In this document: positions 31,845-39,849 of the stretch, piece by piece
Position numbering within the stretch: position 1 is the first letter of the stretch
Layout of the letters: each line of letters begins with the position of its first letter
Assembly: GCA_964392615.1 (NCBI GenBank)
Contig: CAYMRB010000023.1
Coordinates: 1 to 42,425 of the forward strand
Source: CAYMRB01 sp964392615
GTDB taxonomy: Bacteria; Planctomycetota; UBA8108
Length of the DNA: 42,425 nucleotides
Direction of reading: 5' to 3'
Translations under genes and position numbers: made by a program
The notes under the pieces: model-generated
What the model was told of the DNA's origin: nothing
Database searches by the model: none
What the model saw: only the letters and a program-made list of their open reading frames with translations

Positions 31845-34331
31845 GTGTACGCAAGGTCCTGTCTCGCGGCGTGCTTGCTCATCGTCGCCTGGATCGATGG
31901 AGCCGTCTCGGCTGACGTTCATCGCGCCGTGGCCACAGAACCGGCCGCGCGGTGGGAGGAGTGTCTGTTGACCGGCAACGGTCGGATGGGCGCGATGGTG
32001 TTCGGCCGTCCCCACGACGAGATCGTCGTGGTCAACCACACCAAGCTCTACGTTCCGCGGGGCAGCCGGGAGGTCGTCCAGGACCTCGCCGATGCGATGC
32101 CCGAGTTGAGGCGGGCCGGGCTGGCCGCCGGTGAAGACGGGCCGGCGGTCGTCCACCGCATGATGCGCGAGAAAACAGGGCAGACGATCATCCACACCGA
32201 CCCGTTCCACCCCGCGTTCATCTTGCGGCTGGCGATGAAGGAGAGGGCGGCAGGTCCGACGAACTATCTGCGCACACAGGACTTTGAGACCGGGGATCTC
32301 GCGGTGCGCTGGACGGACGAGAGCGGCGATTGGGAGCGCAGGCTGTTCGCTTCGCGACCTGACCGTGTCGTCGTTCTGTCGATCGCCGGTCCGGAAGGGG
32401 CGGTCGGGTGCGAGTTCTCGATGGAGATCCAGCACCCGCTGGTCGACACCGATATCGAGGCTCGTGACGGCTGGCTTTCCGCCCATTCGGTCTACCTGAA
32501 AGGAAAGGGCGGATACGACTGCCTGATCCGTACCGTTGCGGACGGAGGCGAGGTCCGCAGCGGCGACGGGAAGATCACAGTCTCCGGCGCCGATCGCGTG
32601 CTGCTGCTCATGCAGGTTCGTACGTGGCGCACGCCGTTGCCGCGGGGGCAGAGCGAAGCCTGGGCGTTTTCCCCCGAGCACCCGGATTTTCGCGCCGGCT
32701 TCGCGACGAACCATCTACCGGCGATGAAGAAGCATCTGGCAGCGCTGTCGACCGACTACGATGCCCTGCTTCGTCCCCACGCGAAGGCGCACGGCGAGCT
32801 GTTCTCACGCGTGTCGCTCGATCTCGGAGGAGGCGACGATCGCCGACGGACCTCCGAGGAGCTGCTCGAGCGCGCCGCCGCGGACGGGCGCATGTCGCTC
32901 GCGCTCATGGAGCGGATGTACGCCGCTTGCCGCTACCTGACCATCTGCAGCACGGGCGCGCGTCCTGCCAACCTGCAGGGGATCTGGACGGGCAGCTGGA
33001 GTCCGGCGTGGAGCGGCGACTACACGCTCGACTCCAACCTGCAGCTCGAAGTGCAGTCGTTGATGAGCGGCAACCTGCCGGACCTCATGCAGTCGTACTT
33101 CGACCTGGTCGAGTCCTGGCTGCCGGATTGCCGTCTGAACGCGAGGAAGCTCTACGGCTGCCGGGGGATCGTGTCGAACCCGCGCGCCTCCAACACGTGC
33201 CTCCTGCTGCATTGGGGCAGGTGGCCGGGCGAGCAGGCCATCGGGTGCATGGGGTGGATGGCGCACTTCTTCTACGACTATTACCTGTTCACCGGCGACA
33301 AGGAGTTCCTCGCTGAGCGTTGCGTGCCCCTGTTGAAGGAGAGCGTGCTCTTCTATGAAGACCTCCTGGCCGGAACAGAGGACGAGAACGGGAAGTTCCG
33401 CTTCTTCATCAGCTACTCGCCGGAGCATCGGCTCAAGGCTAACGCGACCTACGACATCAGCATCGCGAAGGCCATGCTGACCTACCTCATCGACGCGTGC
33501 GAGGAGCTCGGGATCGACGCGGACAGCCTGCCGAAGTGGAAGCGCATGCTCGCCAAGATGCCCCCGTATCTCATCAACGAGAAGGGCGAGCTCCAGGAGT
33601 GGTCGTGGCCGGGCGTGGGCGAGAGCTTCAACCAGCGCCACCACTCGCACTTCCTGCCGCTCTACCAGTTCTGCGAGCTCGATCCCGATGCGACTCCCGA
33701 GCTGTGGAAGGCCGCGGGTCTGGCGTTCGAGGGCAAGGTGAAAGGGTGGCTCCATCTCGAGAAGGGGGCGAACAGCAACCACATCACGCACGGCATGGCC
33801 AACCAGGGTCAGTGTGCTGCGCGTCTCGGCCGCGGAGAGATCGTGTGGGAAGTCCTGTCGCGCATGGCGACGAAGAGCTACCTCTATCCCAGCTTCATGA
33901 TCTCGTACTGGCCGGGACGCAAGGGCTTCGGGTTCGACCCCGTGGGCACGCTTCCCGATGTCGTTCACAACTCGTTGATCTTCTCGTGGGGCGGCACGCT
34001 CGACCTTCTTCCGGCGTTGCCGAAGGAGTGGCCGAAGGGATCGATCCGCGGCATCCTCGCGCGCGGTCAGATCTCGGTCGAACGCCTGGCGTGGGATCGC
34101 GAGGCCGGAACCGTCGAGCTGCGGATGACCTCGGGTAAGGCGCAGGCCGTGACGCTGCGATTGCCGGAAGCCTGGACGATCGAGACAGCAGAGGTGACCG
34201 CGGGGGCAAAACTCGAGCCCGTCGGAAAGCCGAACTGCAAGCGGCTGACGTTGCCGGCCGGGAAGAGCGTGGTACTGACGGTCCGGTTCTCTGCGCGTCA
34301 GCAGGGGCCAGCGAACCAGAGGACATCATGA
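31845..34331 (+). CDS. GH95-like glycoside hydrolase (alpha-L-fucosidase family), variant active site
   Basis: 828 aa, exported (signal peptide to about residue 25). The GTG start has AAGGAGAG upstream. The N-terminal sandwich is GH95-like (ARWEECLLTGNGRMGAMVFG). The catalytic (alpha/alpha)6 part has QGIWTGSWSPAWSGDYTLDSNLQ, SPEHR, and the end motif LLPALPKEWPKGSIRG. By alignment to GH95 knowledge of B. bifidum AfcA (N421, N423, E566, D766), the equivalents are D396, N398, E527 and D698. D698 sits exactly 25 residues before the Pro of LLP, as in the family. The first Asn of the NxN pair is Asp, and the usual DGNFGG is DPVGTL. Family members release alpha-1,2-L-fucose or L-galactose. Its stop overlaps the next start (ATGA). 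Confidence 0.87.
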   Translation: MYARSCLAACLLIVAWIDGAVSADVHRAVATEPAARWEECLLTGNGRMGAMVFGRPHDEIVVVNHTKLYVPRGSREVVQDLADAMPELRRAGLAAGEDGPAVVHRMMREKTGQTIIHTDPFHPAFILRLAMKERAAGPTNYLRTQDFETGDLAVRWTDESGDWERRLFASRPDRVVVLSIAGPEGAVGCEFSMEIQHPLVDTDIEARDGWLSAHSVYLKGKGGYDCLIRTVADGGEVRSGDGKITVSGADRVLLLMQVRTWRTPLPRGQSEAWAFSPEHPDFRAGFATNHLPAMKKHLAALSTDYDALLRPHAKAHGELFSRVSLDLGGGDDRRRTSEELLERAAADGRMSLALMERMYAACRYLTICSTGARPANLQGIWTGSWSPAWSGDYTLDSNLQLEVQSLMSGNLPDLMQSYFDLVESWLPDCRLNARKLYGCRGIVSNPRASNTCLLLHWGRWPGEQAIGCMGWMAHFFYDYYLFTGDKEFLAERCVPLLKESVLFYEDLLAGTEDENGKFRFFISYSPEHRLKANATYDISIAKAMLTYLIDACEELGIDADSLPKWKRMLAKMPPYLINEKGELQEWSWPGVGESFNQRHHSHFLPLYQFCELDPDATPELWKAAGLAFEGKVKGWLHLEKGANSNHITHGMANQGQCAARLGRGEIVWEVLSRMATKSYLYPSFMISYWPGRKGFGFDPVGTLPDVVHNSLIFSWGGTLDLLPALPKEWPKGSIRGILARGQISVERLAWDREAGTVELRMTSGKAQAVTLRLPEAWTIETAEVTAGAKLEPVGKPNCKRLTLPAGKSVVLTVRFSARQQGPANQRTS

Positions 34332-37045
34332 TGTGCAATGCGACTCTCGTGACGCTTTCGATAGCGCTCTTGGCCGGTGATGGCGGTCGTCACGCGCCTC
34401 GTGCCGTTCCATACCCCGCCGCTCTCGACGGGGCGGCGATCGAGCAGGATCGCTTGGACAGCATCCTCGATCACGCCCTGATTCTCGGCAACGGCGACAT
34501 CAACGGGCTCGTGTTCTCCGAAGGCGGTGCGGTTCGCATCCGGCTTGCGAAGAACGACGTGTGGGACGCGCGTTTCGACACATCGAACGACCCGGAGCCG
34601 TTGACGATTCAGCGCATTCGCGAGCTCGCGAAGACCGACTGGCTGAAGGGAGGGGCATTCGGCGGCGGGTATCTGAATCCCGACGGTTCGCCGTACCGCG
34701 GATCGGGCGGCTGGGGCAAGCCCTATCCCTGCCCCGTGGCCTGCGCGGACATCGTGATCGGGACACCGGCAGCCCGGTGGCGTCGCATCCGTGCGCAGGG
34801 AAAGCACAACGCCTGGGAGCGCCGGGGCGACGCCACCGTGATGAGCATCTCGGGGGCGGTGGGGGCCTCCAACGGGTACTCCCTGCCCCTGCCCGACGTG
34901 CGGACCGATGCATCGTCGCGACTCCGCGTTCGGTTGTCGGGCAGCGAGAACGCGCGCTACTTCATCGACGTGTTGGGCAGTCAGGGCGAGGTCGTGTTTC
35001 ATTCGAAGTGGCAGGAGACGCCGACCGCCGTCGCGGAGAGATCGTTCCCCCTGTCGGCGGATGTCACCTGCGCCAAGATCATCCTGTACACCTGGACGGA
35101 AGATGGCGCACGAGCAGAGAACCGCTTCGAGAGTGTGAGTCTCGGAACCGGGGGAAAGACGCACAGCGTCGACCTGGCGTGCGTTCTCGCAGACGAGACC
35201 TGCAGAAGCCGCTTGGACATCGGCAAGGCGGTTGCCCACGTCGACGCGGGGGAAGACCGCGCGGCGGTCGATGTCCGCATGCTTGCCGACCGCAACACGA
35301 TTCTGATCCACACGCAGGCAGGCGTATCTCTCGAAGCTGCCAAGGTGTCGTTCCTGCCGGATGCAACGGCCGGCGAGACCGACTCCGTGTCGTGGCTGCA
35401 CCGCAGGCTTCCCGGCGACGAGAACGGCGACTGGCCCGGGATGGAATACGCCGTGGCCGTCGCATCGTCGACAAGGCACCACGCAGTGACCATCGTGACG
35501 AGCCTCGATGCAGCGGACGTTGTCGCCCGTGCCGCGAAGCTCGCGCGAGAGGCGTTGCAGACGTCGACAGCTGTTCTCGTCCGGGAGCACGAGGGCGTGT
35601 GGCGCAGGTTCTGGGAAGCCAGCGGGATCGAGCTCGCGGACGAAATCCTGACGCGCGCCTGGTATCGCAATCTGTATTTCTTCCGCTGCGTGTCGAAGCC
35701 CGGAGTCGCCTGTCCGGGGCTGTTCGCGGGAGTCGTGGGGGCCACCTCGGCGTGGCACGGCGGCCACACCATGAACTACAACGCGCAGCAGACGTACTGG
35801 ACGCCGTTCATCACGAATCACCCGGAGCTGGCCGAGCCGTACGTGCGGATGATCGCGGAGTATCGGCCGCGCGCTCGGTGGCTTTGCGGCAAGCTCTTCG
35901 GGTTCGACGGCACCTTTTACCCGCACAATATCTTCGTGCACGAGCCTCCCGACCCGACGCAGTGCAAGAGCCGCTTCGGGCGCCAGTTCTTCTGGATGTC
36001 ATGGAGCTATACGCACGGCGTCTCGCCCTTCGCGGTGCAGAACCTGTGGTATCGCTACAAGTACGCGCCCGATCGCGAGTACCTCGAAGGGACGGCCTAT
36101 CCCGCGGTGAAGGAGGTCGCTGTCTTCTGCGCCAACTTCGTGGATTCGTGCGAGCGGACCGGGGGCGGCAAGGTCGTCCTGGCGCCAACCGTGTCGCCGG
36201 AACACCACGGGTGGACCCACAAGCTGCGGTACAACCGGAACTGCACGTTCGACATCGCCATGTTCCGCTTCGTCATGACCGCCGCGATCGAAGGCGCCAC
36301 GAAGCTGGGTCGTGACGCAAACCTCGTGGCACGGTGGAAGGAGGCGCTGGACCGTCTCCCTCCCTATCCGACCACGACGGGAGACGATCCGGTCGTCGTC
36401 GATGTCCAGGACGCGCCCCCGCTGAACTACAACATCACCGTCCCGACGACACCCGTATTCCCGGGGGACCTGATCACGTGGCGGAGCCCCCGAAGTGAGC
36501 AGGAGTTGTTCGCGCGCACGATTGGCGGCATTCGCTGGAACGGCAACAACTCGGCGATCATCCTCTCCGTCGGCAGAGCGCGACTGAGCATGCCGGGCAC
36601 GGCCGATTGGGTGCGAGGTGAGCTCGCGGCGCGCCAGAGGCCCAATGGCACGATCACGCTGAACCGCCTGGGGCATCACTTCAATGATGCGGGGCACTAC
36701 ACGGAGCAGTTCGCCGCTGCCATGGCGATTTCCGAGTTGCTGCTGCAGAGCGTGGGCGACATCGTCCGCGTCTTCCCGGCTTGGCCCACAGACAAGCCGG
36801 CGCGGTTCAGCGACCTGCGTGCCCAAGGCGGCTTTCTGGTCAGCGCCGCTCAGGATGGTGCGGGCCACATCGCTCCCGTGACCGTCCGATCGACGGTCGG
36901 CGGCAAGCTGCGCCTTCGGTCGCCCTGGCCGGTGGCGGCGCTGTCGGTTGTGCGCGGCGATCGTTCGGAGCGGATCGAAGCGGACGGGGACGGTATCGTG
37001 ACGATCGACACGGAAGCGGGTGAAACGCTCGTTCTCCGTCGATAG
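34328..37045 (+). CDS. Second, diverged GH95-like protein
   Basis: 905 aa with a short hydrophobic N terminus that may be a signal peptide (about 1-17). It is translationally coupled to the preceding gene. The N-terminal domain (HALILGNGDINGLVFSEGGAV) and an inserted beta-sandwich (about 190-280, SRLRVRLSGSENARYFIDV) precede an (alpha/alpha)6-type part. Catalytic-region landmarks are N483-Y-N485 (MNYNAQQTYW), E625 (SPEHHGW) and the late motif YTEQFAAAMAISELLLQSVGD before VFPAWP. At the place of the family's general-base Asp is T792, with E793 next to it. So it keeps the NxN pair that its upstream neighbour lacks, but lacks the Asp that the neighbour keeps. The substrate is unknown. It may be an enzyme of a related specificity or a partly inactive partner. 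Confidence 0.82.
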   Translation: MMCNATLVTLSIALLAGDGGRHAPRAVPYPAALDGAAIEQDRLDSILDHALILGNGDINGLVFSEGGAVRIRLAKNDVWDARFDTSNDPEPLTIQRIRELAKTDWLKGGAFGGGYLNPDGSPYRGSGGWGKPYPCPVACADIVIGTPAARWRRIRAQGKHNAWERRGDATVMSISGAVGASNGYSLPLPDVRTDASSRLRVRLSGSENARYFIDVLGSQGEVVFHSKWQETPTAVAERSFPLSADVTCAKIILYTWTEDGARAENRFESVSLGTGGKTHSVDLACVLADETCRSRLDIGKAVAHVDAGEDRAAVDVRMLADRNTILIHTQAGVSLEAAKVSFLPDATAGETDSVSWLHRRLPGDENGDWPGMEYAVAVASSTRHHAVTIVTSLDAADVVARAAKLAREALQTSTAVLVREHEGVWRRFWEASGIELADEILTRAWYRNLYFFRCVSKPGVACPGLFAGVVGATSAWHGGHTMNYNAQQTYWTPFITNHPELAEPYVRMIAEYRPRARWLCGKLFGFDGTFYPHNIFVHEPPDPTQCKSRFGRQFFWMSWSYTHGVSPFAVQNLWYRYKYAPDREYLEGTAYPAVKEVAVFCANFVDSCERTGGGKVVLAPTVSPEHHGWTHKLRYNRNCTFDIAMFRFVMTAAIEGATKLGRDANLVARWKEALDRLPPYPTTTGDDPVVVDVQDAPPLNYNITVPTTPVFPGDLITWRSPRSEQELFARTIGGIRWNGNNSAIILSVGRARLSMPGTADWVRGELAARQRPNGTITLNRLGHHFNDAGHYTEQFAAAMAISELLLQSVGDIVRVFPAWPTDKPARFSDLRAQGGFLVSAAQDGAGHIAPVTVRSTVGGKLRLRSPWPVAALSVVRGDRSERIEADGDGIVTIDTEAGETLVLRR

Positions 37046-37063
37046 ACCGTGGAGGAAGAAGAG

Positions 37064-38671
37064 ATGAACACGCGCGCTACATGGCTCGTCGGTCTTGTCC
37101 TGGTGGCTCTGCCGTGGACCGCACGATGTCACGACGCTCCGCAGAGCCACGTCGATCGTGAGATCAAGGCCTTCTGTGTCGATTTCAATTGGGGAGCGGG
37201 TGGGCCCAATGCCTTCGCCAAGCCGGGGTTGTGGGCGGACGCGGATCCGGCCGCACACGTCGCGTGGTACAAGGGGCTCGGGGCCAGCGTCATTCAGACC
37301 TTCTGCGTCTCCTGCAACGGCTACGCCTGGTACAAGGGCGGCGTGGTGCCGGAGCAACCGGGTCTGAAGCATGACTTCCTGACCGAGGTCGTCAAGCTCG
37401 GCCACGAGGAAGGCATGAAGGTCATGGGCTACTTCTGCATCGGCGCCAACACGCGATGGGGAAAGGAGCATCCCGACCAGAGCTACGGGATTCCCTCACA
37501 CACGCATATCCCCTTCACGAAGGAGTACGTCGACTACATCTGCGCGGCCGTATCCGATGCGCTGACCCGGACGGGGTGCGACGGATTCATGGTGGACTGG
37601 TTCTTCAACGGACCGTACCGGCCGCATGACGCTCGCGTGAAATGGCTGCCCTGCGAGCTGCGCATGTGGACGGAGCTGATGGACGATCCGTTCCCCGGAA
37701 AGGACAAGATCAGCGTCAAGCAGGAGACCGCGTTCAAGCGCCGCGCCGTGGACCGACTGTGGATCGCGTTGCGCAAGGCCGCCAAGGCCGCGAACCCGAA
37801 CTGCATCATCTGGCTGAGCTGTCATGACCTACAGCACCCGCAGGTCATCAACTCCAGGCTCTTCAAGGAGGTGGACTGGTTGATGAACGAGGCCGGGGAC
37901 ATCGAGACCATCGAGCGCACGCGCAAGATGGCGGGAAAGCACACGCGGCTCTTGACGTGCGTCGTCGGTTGGGGAGACCGGCACAACGCGCGCACGATCG
38001 TTCCCGCGGCGAAAGCGGCCGGCATCGGCGTCTACGGGTTCTCCCGTCCCGGCCCCCGCTCGCTTCCCCTGTCCATCGCCGAGTATCAGGGCAGGCCCAT
38101 CGACGCGTTCGGCGGCAACGACCGCAACATCGCCACTCTCGCGCGGTGGTACAACGGACTGGCATTCGACGTCGTGAAGGACCCCGACGGCAGGTTCGCG
38201 GTGCCGAAGACGATCGTGTCCGAGGGGTTGTCCGTGATGAAGGCCATCCCGAAGGGAGCCGCCAATCTCGCCCGCGGCGCGACGGCCGACAGCCCGGACG
38301 GGATTCCCATCCACGGCAAGAGTCCACCCGTGAGTGTGGAGGGTGCCATCGACGGCAAGCCCGAAACCTATTGGGATGACATGGACGACGAAGAGCTCTA
38401 CCGGCTGCGGGTGACGTTCGCGAAGCCGACGCGTGTCTCGGCCCTGTCGATCACGGGTTGGCAACACCACGACCACGCCGCGCGGAGCTTCGCGATTCTC
38501 TGCGACGGCAAGAAGGTCGGCAAGGTGAGCGATGCGCAATACCGAGACAATCGTCTCGTCATCGCCTTTCCTGCCGGGATCTGCCGCACGGTGGAGCTCG
38601 CCATCGACGAATGCTACGGCCGTTCCCCGGCGGTTCGAGAACTGGAGATCTACGACCTCTCGACGGACTGA
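37064..38671 (+). CDS. TIM-barrel glycosidase-like protein with C-terminal discoidin (F5/8-type) domain
   Basis: 535 aa, exported (signal peptide to about residue 20). GGAGGAAGAAG sits right before the ATG at 37064; the GTG at 37049 is part of that ribosome site. Residues about 30-390 look like a (beta/alpha)8 barrel resembling GH29-type enzymes (KVMGYFCIGANTRWG, CDGFMVDWFFNGPY, IIWLSCHDLQHP). D178 in FMVDWFF is the best candidate nucleophile. Residues about 400-535 form an F5/8-type carbohydrate-binding sandwich (NLARGATADSPDG...AIDGKPETYWDD). It is the last gene of the four-gene unit, 18 bp after its neighbour. Its stop overlaps the convergent MFS gene by 22 bp. The exact GH family is not settled; GH29-like is a suggestion, not an identification. 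Confidence 0.82.
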   Translation: MNTRATWLVGLVLVALPWTARCHDAPQSHVDREIKAFCVDFNWGAGGPNAFAKPGLWADADPAAHVAWYKGLGASVIQTFCVSCNGYAWYKGGVVPEQPGLKHDFLTEVVKLGHEEGMKVMGYFCIGANTRWGKEHPDQSYGIPSHTHIPFTKEYVDYICAAVSDALTRTGCDGFMVDWFFNGPYRPHDARVKWLPCELRMWTELMDDPFPGKDKISVKQETAFKRRAVDRLWIALRKAAKAANPNCIIWLSCHDLQHPQVINSRLFKEVDWLMNEAGDIETIERTRKMAGKHTRLLTCVVGWGDRHNARTIVPAAKAAGIGVYGFSRPGPRSLPLSIAEYQGRPIDAFGGNDRNIATLARWYNGLAFDVVKDPDGRFAVPKTIVSEGLSVMKAIPKGAANLARGATADSPDGIPIHGKSPPVSVEGAIDGKPETYWDDMDDEELYRLRVTFAKPTRVSALSITGWQHHDHAARSFAILCDGKKVGKVSDAQYRDNRLVIAFPAGICRTVELAIDECYGRSPAVRELEIYDLSTD

Positions 38672-39825
38672 CCTGAGTCGCGCCCGGTCGCTTCGAACCG
38701 CACGCTCGGTAGCACGAGGAGGCCCGCTGCCGCGCACGCCGCGGCGAGCAGGAACGGCTGCACCAGCGAGTCCGGCTGGGCCAGAAACGCGCTGGCTGCG
38801 AGACCGCTGACCATTCCGAGCCCCGTGCCCGCGAGTGTGAAGAGCGCCTGCGCCGTCGCGCGTACCTCCTTCGCGGCGAACCGATCGACGGCGAGGCTCG
38901 TCGCGATGATGAAGAACACGACCGACGGCGCGATGAGCATCGCCGCGATGCCGAGTGTGAACGGATCGCTGCTTGCCGCGAACGCGACGTGTCGCACGAG
39001 CGCGGCGACGATGCCGAGCGCGATCACGCGTCGATACCCGAGTCGGGCCAGCATGCGCGGCAAGAGCAGGAACAGCGGCACCTCGAACGCCACGCCGATG
39101 CTCAGTACAGGGCCGATCCAGCGTCGTGCCAGACCGCCGTGCTCGAGCGCCAGGCTCGTGAAGTAGTACATGATCGCGAAGCTCGCCATCGTGAAGAACG
39201 TGACGACGAGCAGTCGAACGAAGCCCGGCGTGTGAATCAGAGCGCGCACGTCCGCGCGAAAATCGGACGAGCGCCGACCGACCGGTGGGGTGTGCGGCCA
39301 CAGAGGCGCCAGCGCGACGATCGTGAAGTGAAGGCCAGCGGTCAGCCAGATCACGACGTCGAGCGATCGGTCGTTGTTCCACGCGAGCCACACGTAGATC
39401 GGCAGCGATGGCAGCATCCAACCGATGCTGCCCCACAAGCGCAGCTTGCCGAACTCGCGCGCCGGATTCTCCAGCGCGTGATAGGACAGCGCGCTGACGA
39501 GCGGAATCGTCGGCTGCTGCACTCCCGAGTACAGCGCGAACATGACGACCAGCCAGACGACGTGCTCGAACCGACCGGCGGCGACGAGCACGAACGCTCC
39601 GGCGAGATGCAGCGCGACGATCAAGCGGTTTGCCGCGATCCAGCGATCGGCGATCGCGCCCCATACGAATGGCATCACGCACGCGGTGCACGCGGTCGCC
39701 AAAGCGACGAGGCTGATCTCGACGACGTCGAGGCCCTGCGATGCCAGGTAGGGCGTAAAGAACGGGTACAGCGCGCCGCCCGATGCGAACTGTACGGCCA
39801 TCAGGAGGGCGAGCCGTCTCGACAC
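38650..39825 (-). CDS. MFS transporter (12 TM, MFS_1-like)
   Basis: 391 aa with about twelve membrane segments and the loop 2-3 motif region WGAIADRWIAANRLI typical of the major facilitator superfamily. The overall look (FASGGALYPFFTPYLASQGL at the start) resembles the nucleoside/sugar proton-symporter-like MFS group. It likely imports a sugar or nucleoside; its position next to the hydrolase operon suggests an oligosaccharide or monosaccharide product, but that is inference. The start is GTG at 39825; an ATG eight codons later (39801) is possible and still leaves TM1 whole. Neither has a strong ribosome site. It lies 24 bp after the FG-GAP protein gene on the same strand and overlaps the operon's last gene tail to tail. 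Confidence 0.9.
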   Translation of the reverse strand: MSRRLALLMAVQFASGGALYPFFTPYLASQGLDVVEISLVALATACTACVMPFVWGAIADRWIAANRLIVALHLAGAFVLVAAGRFEHVVWLVVMFALYSGVQQPTIPLVSALSYHALENPAREFGKLRLWGSIGWMLPSLPIYVWLAWNNDRSLDVVIWLTAGLHFTIVALAPLWPHTPPVGRRSSDFRADVRALIHTPGFVRLLVVTFFTMASFAIMYYFTSLALEHGGLARRWIGPVLSIGVAFEVPLFLLLPRMLARLGYRRVIALGIVAALVRHVAFAASSDPFTLGIAAMLIAPSVVFFIIATSLAVDRFAAKEVRATAQALFTLAGTGLGMVSGLAASAFLAQPDSLVQPFLLAAACAAAGLLVLPSVRFEATGRDSGQSVERS

Positions 39826-39849
39826 GCGCTTGCGTCTGTACTCGGAAAC

